In this document: positions 1-11,396 of the stretch, one piece after another | Layout of the letters: the number at the start of each line of letters is the position of its first letter | How positions within the stretch are numbered: position 1 is the first letter of the stretch | NCBI GenBank assembly: GCA_025266875.1 | Contig: JALLLT010000014.1 | Location: forward strand, 434,001-498,000 | DNA length: 64,000 bases | Direction: 5' to 3' | Source: Fennellomyces sp. T-0311 | Taxonomy: Eukaryota; Mucoromycota; Mucoromycetes; Mucorales; Lichtheimiaceae | Notes under the pieces: model-generated | What the model was told of the DNA's origin: nothing | The model's database searches: none | The model's input: the letters and a program-made list of their open reading frames with translations, nothing else | Program-made: the position numbers and the translations under genes

Positions 1-1094
1 CTTGCTGTGTGATCCTAACGACAATGCATCTGTTGCATAATGTAAACCGAAAATCTCAACAGCAAGTATGTGGTACTGTATAATAAAACTTCAGTTAAAT
101 AGGCGCAGTATATTATTAAAACTCAAAGAATAACATAAAGGAATGTAATGCCACTTTATTGAAAGTAAGGATTATTCATTTTTAAAGACGGGGGTGAAGT
201 ATTTAGCGCATCTTAAATATTAGTGCTTCAAAACCCTATTTGCAATTATTCTGAAGAAAAGCTATTTCCGCAATGAGAAACGATATCAAAGAAGGTATGC
301 TGCAGCTAATAAGACGATTAAATTGTTCGTATATGTATCTTTTGCAGTATTGCAGTACTTCTCAAAAGTGACCACGTTGGCAAATGCTTAAGAAAAAGGG
401 GATGTGTGCTCTGGAAAACGCGGGGCGAGATGCAAGAGTACCTGCCGGCTGCAAAAAGAAAGCTGTAGATGCGAGGAAAAAACCCAAGCGGTTTGTTCTA
501 AGGCGGGATCCATACCAAAAGTTTACGACAACGATGCAGAGTATCCGACCGAAAAAGTGATCGACTTCTCTCGAAAATGACTAAAATGGGAAAATAGTTG
601 TGAAACACCGATCCATCGGTATCTCATACTTGATTGACGGCCCATCGCTTTACCAATTAGAATTCTGGCTTGGGCAGGTTCGGGTATTACGAATATTATT
701 CAAAAGCGTGCGCATTTTAATGATTTGACGATGATGACGGTATGGAGTGCAGAATGAAATAGAGTGATTATTATCTTCATGGCCATTCATTGTACATTCC
801 CAAAGAATTCGTGCGAGAATACAATGTATATGGACTCGGTGCGCTTGGTCTCAGAACATACAGCCCCACATAAGATTACACAACAATTTCATGGGGCATA
901 GGTCGTTAAACGCACTTGCACCGCCGCAATTCCTTTAAGACAGATACTCTTCCAGATTCCACTATGATGGGTTGCCATAATAGTACCGTTTTACCCGATC
1001 CCAACATTTTTTCCCATCCCACGCATCCAAAGAATATGAAAAAATGTACAGCAGGTTTTTTTTATTAATAGAACATGAAGGTATAGTTGGAATT
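1..1094. other. gene-free leading segment
   Basis: No open frame of credible length, no splice-consistent gene model and no RNA gene could be recognised. The sequence is AT-rich and unremarkable. It lies downstream of the minus-strand GXWXG gene, so its right edge should contain that gene's 3' UTR. Confidence 0.5.
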
Positions 1095-1686
1095 TTAGTC
1101 CTTCTTGCGCTGCAAGAAAAAGTAGAAGATGCCGTTGTCCTCGGAACCCTTGATATCAGAAGCACCCATAACCAAGTCATCGGTAACATAGCGGATGTGA
1201 TCGAAAGTGGGGATAGTGTCGTAAACCATAGCAGTGGACAAGACGCCGCGGAAAACGACTTGACGAAGCTATACCACAAAGCCGGTTGAGTATAAACAAT
1301 AACACAAATGCACCTATTTTTCCTTGCATACCTGTGCACGGCCGAGAGGTTCATACCAGACATGCTCACCAGCATCGTTCAGTACAACAACGGGCTCAAC
1401 ATCGCGCTCCGAGTTAAAGTTGATACCGACCCAGCGGATCTCCTTCAAGCCAGGGATTTCGGCATGGCCATCTTCCAAGAAACCACCATCCCACTTGCCC
1501 AACAAGAAGCTAGGCTCAATGGGCTTGAGCTGGTTGAAAATCTCTTCTTCGACCTTGATATCGACGGGTGCGTCCTTGTTAGCGACCAATTGAACGAACT
1601 TTTCTTCACTATAATTGTATGATCCCGGTCAATTAGACGCTAACCCATTTACAACAGCCTTTTGTTTATACTTACGGTGTGGACAT
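1095..1686 (-). CDS. GXWXG / DUF4334 domain protein
   Basis: Three exons on the minus strand (1686-1676, 1608-1332, 1268-1095) encode 153 residues. The first exon is only 11 bases and gives the start MSTPEEKF. The N-terminal half carries the GXWXG signature (LLGKWDGGFLEDGH, about residues 38-51). The C-terminal half has the DUF4334 pattern, including VVFRGVLSTAMVYDTIPTFD and a closing YFFLQRKKD. Length and two-domain order match the family, which is widespread in fungi and bacteria and has no established biochemical role. No signal peptide or membrane segment is visible, so a cytosolic protein is expected. A TATA box lies about 65 bases upstream of the chosen start. Family assignment is firm; function is unknown. 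Confidence 0.88.
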
Positions 1687-1750
1687 TTTTGGTTTTTGTG
1701 AAAGAGAAATTGTGAAATATTGACTTGTTCGTTATCTTTTTGAGAACTCT

Positions 1751-1758
1751 TTTATATA
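1751..1758 (-). promoter_or_regulatory. TATA box of the GXWXG gene
   Basis: On the minus strand the sequence reads TATATAAA, about 65 bases upstream of the ATG at 1686. The spacing is the same as for the other TATA-bearing genes of the window. Confidence 0.55.
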
Positions 1759-1759
1759 G

Positions 1760-2630
1760 AGCGGCATTAACTTTTGAGAATAAATTAGCTTCCGGCGCTT
1801 CTGTTGTCCCTCCGACAGACCATTATGATTCCACCCACGGTCTCACAAACGTCTACTATCTTTTTTTGGAAGCCGACCCGTATTTTTGCTCACGCAACAG
1901 TGGCACAGACTAAGGCTCGGCCCGCTTTTGCATAATTCGCTCGAGTTTCACACAACCGTAGTGCATTAGTTGTATAACCTTTATTCCCCCAACGCCTTAT
2001 GGCGCCAACAGGCGCCATGAAATAAGATTGAATGAAAATAGTATAATTTGTTCAAAACGGGAGCATAGATCAATGAATAAACATTATGAAACATCCGCTT
2101 ATCATTTGACAGGCCGTACATATCAAATGTGCCAAACCCAAAATGCTTACTATTTGTGGAAGCGATCCAAGTCTGTGCATCTTTCCAAAGTTTTCAGAAT
2201 TCCAGGTCTTTATCACGTTTCTCTTGTTGAGTCATATGCTAGATGAAATGTGTAACGGATCTAACACCCACACTCTTTATTCTTATCGTTCATTTTAATA
2301 TGTAAAAGTTGTGTAAAGTTGATAGACCATGGAGAAGAGTGCCGATCGGCGCATAATCCCGGCTGTCAATTTTTCATGACGATAGCGGGAAATAAGTGAT
2401 AAGCAACTATCGGGGATCGTGTAACAACTCCGATTGCTAACAAGGTTTGCCACTTCTCACCATCTAACAGTCCAAGAATAGGGCGCTAATCTTCCATTTG
2501 ATAGACTTTAATTTTTTTTCACAAACACACACGCGGCCTTAAGCGCCGCCTGCATTTAGCTTTTCTATCTTTTTGGGTTCATGCAAGTTGCTTATGATAA
2601 AGCGTGTGAAACTTGTGACCGACAACACAC
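1760..2630. other. shared upstream region of two divergent genes
   Basis: About 0.9 kb separates the divergently transcribed GXWXG and aldehyde dehydrogenase genes. No gene is supported here. It contains the TATA boxes of both genes at its ends and a CA/ACAC-rich stretch near 2521-2532. Any common regulatory sites would have to lie in it, but I could not identify one. Confidence 0.4.
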
Positions 2631-2640
2631 TTATATATAA
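2631..2640 (+). promoter_or_regulatory. TATA box of the aldehyde dehydrogenase gene
   Basis: TTATATATAA sits about 63 bases before the start codon. It is followed by a pyrimidine-rich tract (about 2660-2677), a layout common in strongly expressed fungal genes. Confidence 0.6.
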
Positions 2641-2702
2641 ACCGCATTGTAAGGGGTCACCTCTCTTTTCTTCTTATACACAAACAAGAAATCACTCAAG
2701 TC

Positions 2703-4562
2703 ATGTCTGCCCAAGATCTCGTCAAGGTTACCCTCTCCAACGGAAAGTCTTATGACGGTATGTATGACGCTCAATTGATTTTCAGGCTGCATATGTTAAG
2801 TATTTTCTGTTATAGTCCACACTCATCTCTTCATCAACAACGAGTTCGTTCCTGGTCACGGCCCTACCATCGAGACCATCAACCCTGCCACTGAGGAGGT
2901 TATCTGCGCTGTCCATTCTGCCGATGAGAACGATGTCAACGCCGCTGTTGACGCCGCTACTGAGTGCTACAACAATGTCTGGCGCAAGGTTTCTCCCGCT
3001 GAGCGTGGCAAGTTGATCAACAAGCTCGCTGATCTCATGGAGCGTGATATCGAAGAATTGGCCGCTCTTGATGCTTTGGATAACGGCAAGTCTTATGTCA
3101 TTGCTCGTGATGTCGATATCACTGAGTCCATTGGCTGCTTCCGTTACTTCGCCGGTTGGTCTGATAAGGTAAATGGTCTGCAAATTTGAAACTGCACATG
3201 TTCTAACAAATGCACCATCGATAGATTCACGGCAAGACCATTGACACCACTTTCGACCGCTGGTGCTACACCCGTCACGAAGCCTTGGGCGTCGTCGGTG
3301 CTGTTATCCCATGGGTAAGTTAAATGATTAAATGAATGTGAAGCATTTAGATCCAAGTTATCTAAACCTTATTTACAAATATAGAACTACCCTATCATGA
3401 TGGCCGCCTGGAAGTTCGCCCCTGCTCTCGCAACCGGCAACTGTGGTATGTGAAATGGATTTAAACGAGAAAAATAGTGCCTGGTGACTAAGGGAAAATG
3501 GTTTATAGTTGTCATGAAGACTTCCGAGCTTACCCCCTTGTCGATGTACAAGTTCGCTGCTCTCGCCAAAGAAGGTATGTGCATCGACCATTTTATCCAT
3601 TTATGGTAGCATGCTGACAAAGATTTACCATAGCCGGTTTCCCCGCTGGTGTTGTCAACATCATCACTGGCTACGGTGCCACCACTGGTAGCTACCTCGC
3701 CAACCACAAGGGCATCAGCAAGATGGCCTTCACTGGTTCCACTGTGACCGGTCGCAAGATCATGGAATCCTCGTCCAACAGCAACTTGAAGAAGCTCCAG
3801 CTCGAACTCGGTGGCAAGTCCGCTCAGATCGTTTGCGCTGATGCTGATTTGGAAAACGCTGCTGTCATGGCTGCTGGTGGCATCTTCAACAACCACGGTC
3901 AGAGCTGCAACGCTGGTTCGCGTATCTTTGTTCACACCTCCGTCCTCGACAAGTTCTTGGAATTGTTCTCCAAGGCTACCGATGACTTCAAGGTCGGTGA
4001 TCCCTTCGCCGAGGATACCATCCAGGGTCCCCAGATCAGCAAGGGTCAGTTCGACAAGATCATGAACTATATCAAGATCGGTCAGGAAGAAGGTGCTACT
4101 TTGTTCAAGGGTGGCAAGCGCGTCGGTGACAAGGGTTACTTCATCGAGCCCACTATCTTCACCAACTGCAAGAACAACATGCGCATCATGCAGGAAGAAA
4201 TCTTCGGCCCCGTCGTTGCCATCGGTACCTTCGAGACTATTGATGAGGCTATTGCTCTTGCTAACGACAGCAGCTATGGTAAGTTTGGGAACGGACATCT
4301 TTTTATTTGGAAGGTCAGAAATTAATGGGAAATCCGGTTAGGTCTTGCTGGCGGTGTTTACACCTCGAACGTTGATACCGCTATCAAGGTTTCCAACGAA
4401 ATCAAGGCTGGTACCGTCTGGGTCAACACCTACGATATCTTTGATCAGTCCACTCCCTTCGGTGGTTACAAGCAGTCTGGTTTCGGAAAGGAACTCGGAA
4501 AGTACGCCCTCCAGGAATACACCCAGGTCAAGGTCGTCAAGTTCCAGCGCCTCACTCTCTAA
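2703..4562 (+). CDS. NAD(P)-dependent aldehyde dehydrogenase
   Basis: Seven exons (2703-2757, 2816-3168, 3225-3314, 3385-3445, 3509-3574, 3634-4278, 4342-4562) give 496 residues, the normal length for the ALDH1/2-like family. The enzyme oxidises aldehydes to carboxylic acids with NAD(P)+. Visible hallmarks are IPWNYP with the substrate-stabilising Asn about residue 167, the FTGS cofactor loop, LELGGKS with the general base Glu266, and the nucleophile in GQSCNAGSR at Cys300. The late EIFGPV motif is also intact. There is no obvious targeting peptide, so a cytosolic isozyme is likely. A TATA box, CT-rich leader and AATAAA signal frame the gene. Which aldehyde it prefers cannot be read from the sequence. 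Confidence 0.96.
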
Positions 4563-4642
4563 ATTCCTCCACAACCCATTCCTTGCGAACCACATTAATC
4601 TGTAAATACCTATGTAGCATGCATATCTGCTCATTCTACGAG

Positions 4643-4648
4643 AATAAA
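4643..4648 (+). terminator. poly(A) signal of the aldehyde dehydrogenase gene
   Basis: AATAAA followed by an A-run lies about 80 bases after the stop codon, the expected place for a cleavage/polyadenylation signal. Confidence 0.5.
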
Positions 4649-7330
4649 AAAAAAGCTCTGGTCAGCCTACCTGCATCAATTATTTTAGGCTATACTTTTT
4701 CATACATTTGTGTTTTGAGTTATAGGATCTATAATATCTTGCTATGATGGTGTACGGTGGATTCATATAATCATGCAGTGCTTTTAGGGTCATCTGGAAC
4801 ATGCTGCGTGTGTATAATGGTCAGCCGGCATGCATGTCTTTTCCTACTTACATTCTGGGTAACGTAGTGAGTAGCATGGGCAAATGAAACTGTGTACAGC
4901 ACAGGAAAGCTGGTATACAAACATGGACATAGTGTTTGGAATTCGCGTGATCGGACAGGCTCCAAAACATGCTCTGTGGTGCTAGAAACTCATATAAATG
5001 GAGTTGCTCATTACAGTGAAACTAAAGAAAAATGATATCAACAGTAACCAGTTAACGAGCGAGATAAAGTGATATGTTGTTGAGGAATATATTGTATGCC
5101 AACTGACTTCCTTTCTTGATAGCGGCGATCGTGTGTCGTATAAAGCAAGAAATTGAGAACCGCGAAGCGCTACCGCTCGTTTACTTTGTCTCGCATAAGC
5201 AATCACTTCGTACAGGACCTGTTATGATAAAGCGGGCAACTTTATACTTTGTAGCTTTTATTCATATCTACCAATGTCACCTTAATCTGGGATGATCATC
5301 ACACTCTTGATAGCTCCATTTCGGATACGGCTATACAGGACAGCCTCAGGTTTTACGGATGTTTGAATTATATATCGAAATGTGCATTGTTCACTTGACT
5401 TCATAAAGGCAAGCTCTGTTGCAGGACCACTGGGCTAGTGCTCTTTTTTGTACATACACGGTGGGAAAAGTGCTAGCTCCCAGGTGAAAAGCAATCTCAA
5501 GTCTTATATATTACACCAGGTTGACGAAAAGCCGATACAACGATCACGCTAGTCTTTCTTTGCATGTTCCTTGATTATGTTACCTGATGCATTAAACGGT
5601 TTCGGTTCCTGACACAGTATAATAGGAGCATGCTCCTATTACTTCAGCATATATATATATATATATATATATAAGATAAAGAAAGCAAGACTGTTGTATC
5701 TGTAGCGCGTAACTCACCATGTGGAATTGTATACGTATGTAAGAGCATGCTAGAGGAGCTTGATCAGCTGGTAGAAGAGGAGAAAAATAGCGAGTTTTAT
5801 TATCTGTAAATCCACACAGCACACCACACTGTATACATTCCCCCATCCACTGCTTGCTACAAAAGTATGCGCGGAAAGTAGGGGTGACGCTAAAAAAGCA
5901 TTCACAAGCCAAATGAGTTTTCATTGGCCGGCAGAACATATAACCATGGACACTGGGTCCTCATTGCCCGAGTGGTATAAAAAGGACGTCATGCTGCGCA
6001 CTCTGAGCGCGTTGGGTCTTTTTTTTTTCTTACCGGTTCTGGCTTCCAGTCAAGTAAGGTTGGTACATTAGCTAGAAATGAAACATGTCCTTAGTCCTCT
6101 GCCCAGCAATCCAGTGGCTGGGAGGGATCTACAATTGGGAAGCCAGCAAGATGCACACCGGTCGCGCCTGTACTCTTATTTGCTTCGCTGCGAATCCCCG
6201 TAAAAAAAAAGAAAGAACTGGCATCCCCCGCAGGAAAAAAAAAGAAAAAAGAGAAAAGCCTCCTGCCAGCGCAGACGGGTACAGGCGCTATGGGACCAGA
6301 CGACCCAGTACCTTCCCGTGGTTGGTCCTGTCAGTATCGAGCTTGTTCTCGAGAAGCTAAATCTGGGTCACGTATGTCTTTCAATAAAGCAAGCACTTTG
6401 AACCGTCCTTTGACAGAGTCGCTCATTCATGTCCGTAACCTTTCTGTAACAATGGTAGTTGCTGTTAATCCCTTACCAACGCGCTTGACCATTCAAATGC
6501 AGCCGCACAATCACTGCGATCACTTGGTCACAATGCTTGGAGATTGTCAAATTAGCCTTCATAACGGCAGATCATAAAGTTGGTTCGCTTATGCAGCAGC
6601 CAGAGCGTTGCCTTATACGGAGACTTCTTCGGAGTGCTTGAACCTCTTGATGCAAGTCCGTCATGATCTGCTGGTCAGGTATTATCGTGAGTTGCTTTAC
6701 GGTATTTTTCTTCCCATGCTTGATGATGGGAATATCATGGATATGTATGTGTAGGATACTTTGTTTACGCGCTTTTCCTATGCATATACATAACGGGCCG
6801 CTGGAAATGGAGCACGAACGTGCTGACACGAAGTATAACGGGCGAGTTCAACCCCGCATGTGCGTAATGGACAAAGGCTCATATGCATAGTTACCATATT
6901 GACGAATACAAATTTATCACCGCCTACTTACTTGTGTATACATTCTTATGAGCAAGGCAATGATACTAATTATCTATTGCGAACATTTGGTTTGATGTAC
7001 TATGCTACAAGGGAGATATATAACCCGGCTAGTTCAGCTTCCGGGAAAAGATCGCCCCGTTCACATTAAGCGACGGGCGACGGTGTCACCATGCATCCAG
7101 TAGACTCGGGAAGTAATATCGCAGCAATGGACATCATCGCAAAAGCAGTATAGTCAGTCTTCTGTCGATATAATAATTGGAGAGTATTGCAGCACAGTAT
7201 CCACACATTCGACCATTTCGATGCTGTCCAAGTGCTAAACATACTGCAACCAGTTGTGTCGTGTGAGAATCATCGCCGGGTTTCGGCGATCACAGTGAAT
7301 GTTGACGGTGCCCATTTTTGCTGCCAGTGA
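4649..7330. other. 2.7 kb without a supported gene
   Basis: Only short frames without homology or splice logic occur. The stretch holds an AT dinucleotide run near 5650. It also has a TATA-like TATAAAA near 5976 followed by a poly-T/CT tract but no convincing coding sequence. Two purine-rich A-runs lie near 6200-6255. It could contain decayed repeats, but none is recognisable. Confidence 0.4.
5649..5673. repeat. (AT)n microsatellite
   Basis: About 12 uninterrupted AT units in a gene-free region. Confidence 0.9.
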
Positions 7331-7338
7331 TATATAAA
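7331..7338 (+). promoter_or_regulatory. TATA box of the P450 gene
   Basis: TATATAAA lies 40 bases upstream of the ATG at 7378. This favours that ATG over any upstream non-ATG start. Confidence 0.55.
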
Positions 7339-7377
7339 GCCTGTACTTGTATTTTTTCTGTTTTCGCTATTACCTCT

Positions 7378-9431
7378 ATGACTCCTACCTTTGACACTAT
7401 GGCGACTATGATGCAGTCTCTGGTCCCTGCAAGTTCATTGCTTTCATGGAGGCAGAATAAGTTACCCATTGGCATTACTGCCGCCATTGTCTGTGTTTAC
7501 TCTGTTTACCACGCACTCACGAACCCACCGCGAGATCTTCGTCATATTGAGCATGCGAGTTTCTTTGGCTATTTATGGAAAAGTGTCTTTAAAAAGCGAT
7601 CCCTTCATGAGGTTGTCACCGAGGTTACCCTTCCGGTAGCGCGCAAGCATGACCACGGCTTATATACGGTGGTGTTTTCGATTGTCTTATTACCTTTATA
7701 CTAAACAAAGTAATATCTGTAGTGCTTCGATTCAAATGGTTGGGCTGTGCGAGTGACGCGACCTGAAGCCGCCCGGCAACTGTTGTTCAAGACAGGTAGC
7801 AGTTGACGAGGTTTATCGTCCAAGGTCAATTAAAAGAGAACCATAGATATATTCCCAAAGTCAACACTCACAGGTAGTCGTCAAGCGTCGCTGCTTGGTC
7901 GATTTGCATTTGGCCCAAATATACTGTTCCTGAATGGAGATCATTGGAAGGCACAACGACTGGTAAGATAGTTGCCTCAGTGTAACATCAACTCAGTTTA
8001 GATTCAGGTCGTAAATCCTGCTTTTCACCGTTCTCTACCAGTTGACCTTTTTGGTCAATTGACGCAAGAACTATTCCAAAAGATGGATACTATGTTGGAT
8101 TCTCCTATCGACTTTCGACACATGGCAGAGCGCTGGACTCTGGATGTCATCGGGCGCGCGGGATTCGGTGAGTGCCAGTAACGTAAGCCCACATAACAGA
8201 GGCTAAATCTAGGTCTCAGGGTTTGACTTCCGTGCCATCAGCCAACCTCGAAACGAATGGGTCGGTCGATACGCTTCGATTGTTAAAGGCTTTGTGGACA
8301 CACGCTTCCTTCTGTTCCCTTTCATTGAAAAGTACCTCCTGTCGTTCTTTCCCGAAAGAAGAAAGAAACATGAGGAGCTTACGACTTTCCAGAATATGCT
8401 GCAGCAAATCATCACCAATAAACGCAAAAGCTTGTTGACGGCAAAGAATTCAAACTTAAATCAAAGTGAGAAGGATTTACTCACTCTTATGCTTGAGGCT
8501 GGCGAAGAAGGGAATGGAGTGCTGACGGACGAGGAATTAATGGTACACATAAATATATCCATACTTCAGCTCATCCACTGAATCTAAATTTTGGAAGATT
8601 AGAGTAACTTATGTATCCTCTTCACCGCTGGACATTCTACTACGACAACTGCACTCTCATATGCGGCCTACTACCTAGCGATCAACCCTGTAGGTATCAA
8701 ACTCAAACGTATTTACTGGTAGTTGATCATAAGTGACTTTCTACTTTTCTATCACAGGCTATTCAACGAACAGCACGTGATGAGGTGATTCGAGTCTTAG
8801 GCAATCAGCCAGTTGATATAATACCTACCGCTGATCAACTACGTGAAATGCCCTATTTGAACATGGTGATCAAAGAGGTATTTAGCGATACGTAAATCTG
8901 TCACTGATGAATTGGATTTAGCTCACTCACACTGTGTTTAATTAGACGCTACGTATTAACGGACCTATTGCATCAATTGTTGGTCGAAAAGCAGCTCAGG
9001 ATACTGAACTCTCAGGAGTTTTTATTCCTAAAGGAACTCGAGTCGTGTGCAACTTATATGAAGTCCACCACAATCCGACAGTATGGAATGATCCCGAAGA
9101 ATTTGAACCTGAGAGATTTGCACCTGGTGGCGAAGCTGACCAGTTAGCAAAGACCGGTTTGGCATGGATCCCGTTCAGTAATGGAGCTCGCCAATGCATC
9201 GGCATGAACTTTAGTATGACCGAACAAAGAGTTTTACTATCTATGCTATGTAAGTAAATGCAATGAAAGCTACGGGGATTATAGTTGCTGATAACATTTT
9301 ATGTAACTTTAGTAAGAAAATATGAATTCGAGCTACCAAAAGACTCTATTCATAGGCAAAGAGTAGTGAGCCGAGGCAATGTCAATATCGCACCCGTACA
9401 TATGAAGCTTTCGTTCAGTAAAATATACTAA
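7378..9431 (+). CDS. cytochrome P450 monooxygenase
   Basis: Nine exons (7378-7668, 7723-7795, 7847-7962, 8008-8167, 8220-8542, 8603-8689, 8758-8877, 8946-9249, 9313-9431) give about 530 residues. A hydrophobic N-terminal anchor (LPIGITAAIVCVYSVYHAL) implies the ER membrane. The K-helix ExxR is in MVIKETLRINGP, the PERF-type motif in FEPERFAPGG, and the heme loop in PFSNGARQCIG with thiolate ligand Cys474. The I-helix reads FTAGHSTTTTAL, where the usual acidic residue before Thr-Thr is Ser. The first donor site could shift by three bases. Fungal P450s of this shape oxidise hydrophobic metabolites or xenobiotics; the substrate is not predictable. An AATAAA starts two bases after the stop. Confidence 0.95.
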
Positions 9432-9438
9432 CAATAAA

Positions 9439-11396
9439 GTTACTTGATATCCATCGTATAGTACAGAACAACTAATATTCTTTACCATAAGAACACAATC
9501 AACGATGTTGTAGCTGCGGTAGCCATTATGTCTACAGCTATATCTTACTTTCTACGTTAATATTGTACTAAATTGACGGGAACGTACTCGCATATTTGTG
9601 TATATATGGTCGTGTTGAATTGAAGAGATTTGACAGCTTTTAAACTGGATGCACAGAATGTTTAAGCGAGTATCAAATACCTGTACAAACAAATCAAGAA
9701 AAAGCATATATTTGAGCCAACATAGGCCTTTATCGTATTCTTTCCAGAGGAAGAAACGATCACCGATTAATCGACCTGAGTATGGTACATATATATAAAG
9801 AATAGTATGGTAACTTTTAGCAGGATATTGATGCCTTGCTCTTTTACTTTACCTTTGATATATTATATGATAAGCCATCATAGGGAACGGAAAAGTGGCG
9901 TTGTTCATTTGACAACACGTAGCTTGAGACCACTCAACTATGTGCTCACACGAGTAAGCTAACAGCTTTTACATAACTGTCAAAAATCATATAGAGCATA
10001 ACTGCAGTAAGAACTGCGAAGGGATCAATCGTTCTGTGCTGCTATTTGTGCAATTACCATATTGATAAATCTCTATTTTTTATCAGTGGTTCAGCTGGCT
10101 CCCAATACCAAAGTTTTCAGTCATATGGCCATGAGTGGAGATTTACAGATACAGTGAATGGGGTTCTGTGGATACATAGACCAACCAGCGAGGCAGCTCA
10201 GGCTGAAGCTGGTAATAGCGTACGTGGTATTAGTAGTATGTTACTGTGGTTAAAAATTTATGTGCAAAGTAAAAGTTCGGGTATCAATATGTTCCCAATA
10301 AGAGTTGAAATAGAAAGATATAATGCATGTGAGCTCACTGAGAAGCTCTTTGGCTCTGAGAATACGTAACAGAAAAGGGTCAGATCAGATTCTTTGATTT
10401 TGTGTTAACTGTTTATTTCGCTTAATATTGTTATGGTATTCATATGCTACCAGTCTATTCACAAGATGGGTAAAGAATTGATAAATAGGATAATTGAGCA
10501 AAAAATTGAACAAGTTGAGTAAAATGTTGAGCAAAAATTAAATTGTACAAACAAAGAAGCAATGCGGGATAAGTCACATGATAACGGTATGAATAATGGA
10601 TAAAGGGTGGATAGGTGTGACGATATAAAATTTCTCGTAATAACGTAACAGCCGTAAGGCATACTCTCGATCCTCTTCTCCCAACACAGGATTAAAAAGC
10701 GAAATTCACGAGGCTGTATATCGAAGATGAAAATGAACCAACCTCCTGAATTATTTTAAAATACCCTACTCCCCGACTACGGCATTTAGGCTTCTGATAA
10801 TATGCGAAGGATAGAAAACGCATTCATCCGCATATGTATCGGCTCATTGCGTTAACGTCGCCACACCACAAGTAACACTTGAACTGTATAATTAAATAGC
10901 ACTGCTTGTACAAAAGCTCGCTCGCGGCAACATTACTATTGCCATTCATCACTGGGGATATTTCGACGCTGATACATAAGGATATTTCAGTATTTTGTAA
11001 TCTTAGTTTATCATAGGTTGCAATCATACTGGTATGCGATGAGGCAATATGCTCAAGTACCCCTGAAGAATCTGTTACATAAGCAGCAAGAGAACTATTG
11101 TTACTTGAGGTATATTCTCAACACCTTTCTATTGTTATGTCGTGCACATGTCAACAAATGATTGTTGCAATAAGAATCACAAATTCAGAGCCGTATTAGA
11201 CGCCGGGCAACAGTATAACTATACATCACCTGTGAATCACACACAAGGAGAAGTGGTAGATCAGTGCATTGCATTGCATGAACCCCCGATGTCGGCGCAG
11301 CTATACCTACTCCAATACAGATGAATTTCATCCTCTCACGCATCTTTTCCTTTTTTTAAAAAAATCACTTCTATATATACATCTATTAAAAGTAAT
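9439..11396. other. 2 kb gap between P450 and MFS genes
   Basis: AT-rich and without a supported gene. The longest open frame (10046-10369) has no ATG near its start and resembles nothing I know. A TATA-like CTATATATAC at 11371-11380 lies just 5' of the transporter gene. Confidence 0.4.

Noticed and set aside
3387..4298. 303-codon minus-strand frame
   Set aside because: It is the antisense shadow of the aldehyde dehydrogenase; the plus strand carries all family motifs.
5592..5939. Minus-strand frame of 115 codons with an ATG
   Set aside because: It translates through the AT microsatellite (Ile-Tyr repeats), has no homology or splice logic and no conserved composition.
5960..6180. TATAAAA plus CT tract resembling a promoter
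   Set aside because: No coding sequence follows; the next ATG opens a frame of about 40 codons without features.
10046..10369. Plus-strand frame of 107 codons between P450 and MFS genes
   Set aside because: No ATG at the start, no recognisable domain, AT-rich composition; probably chance.
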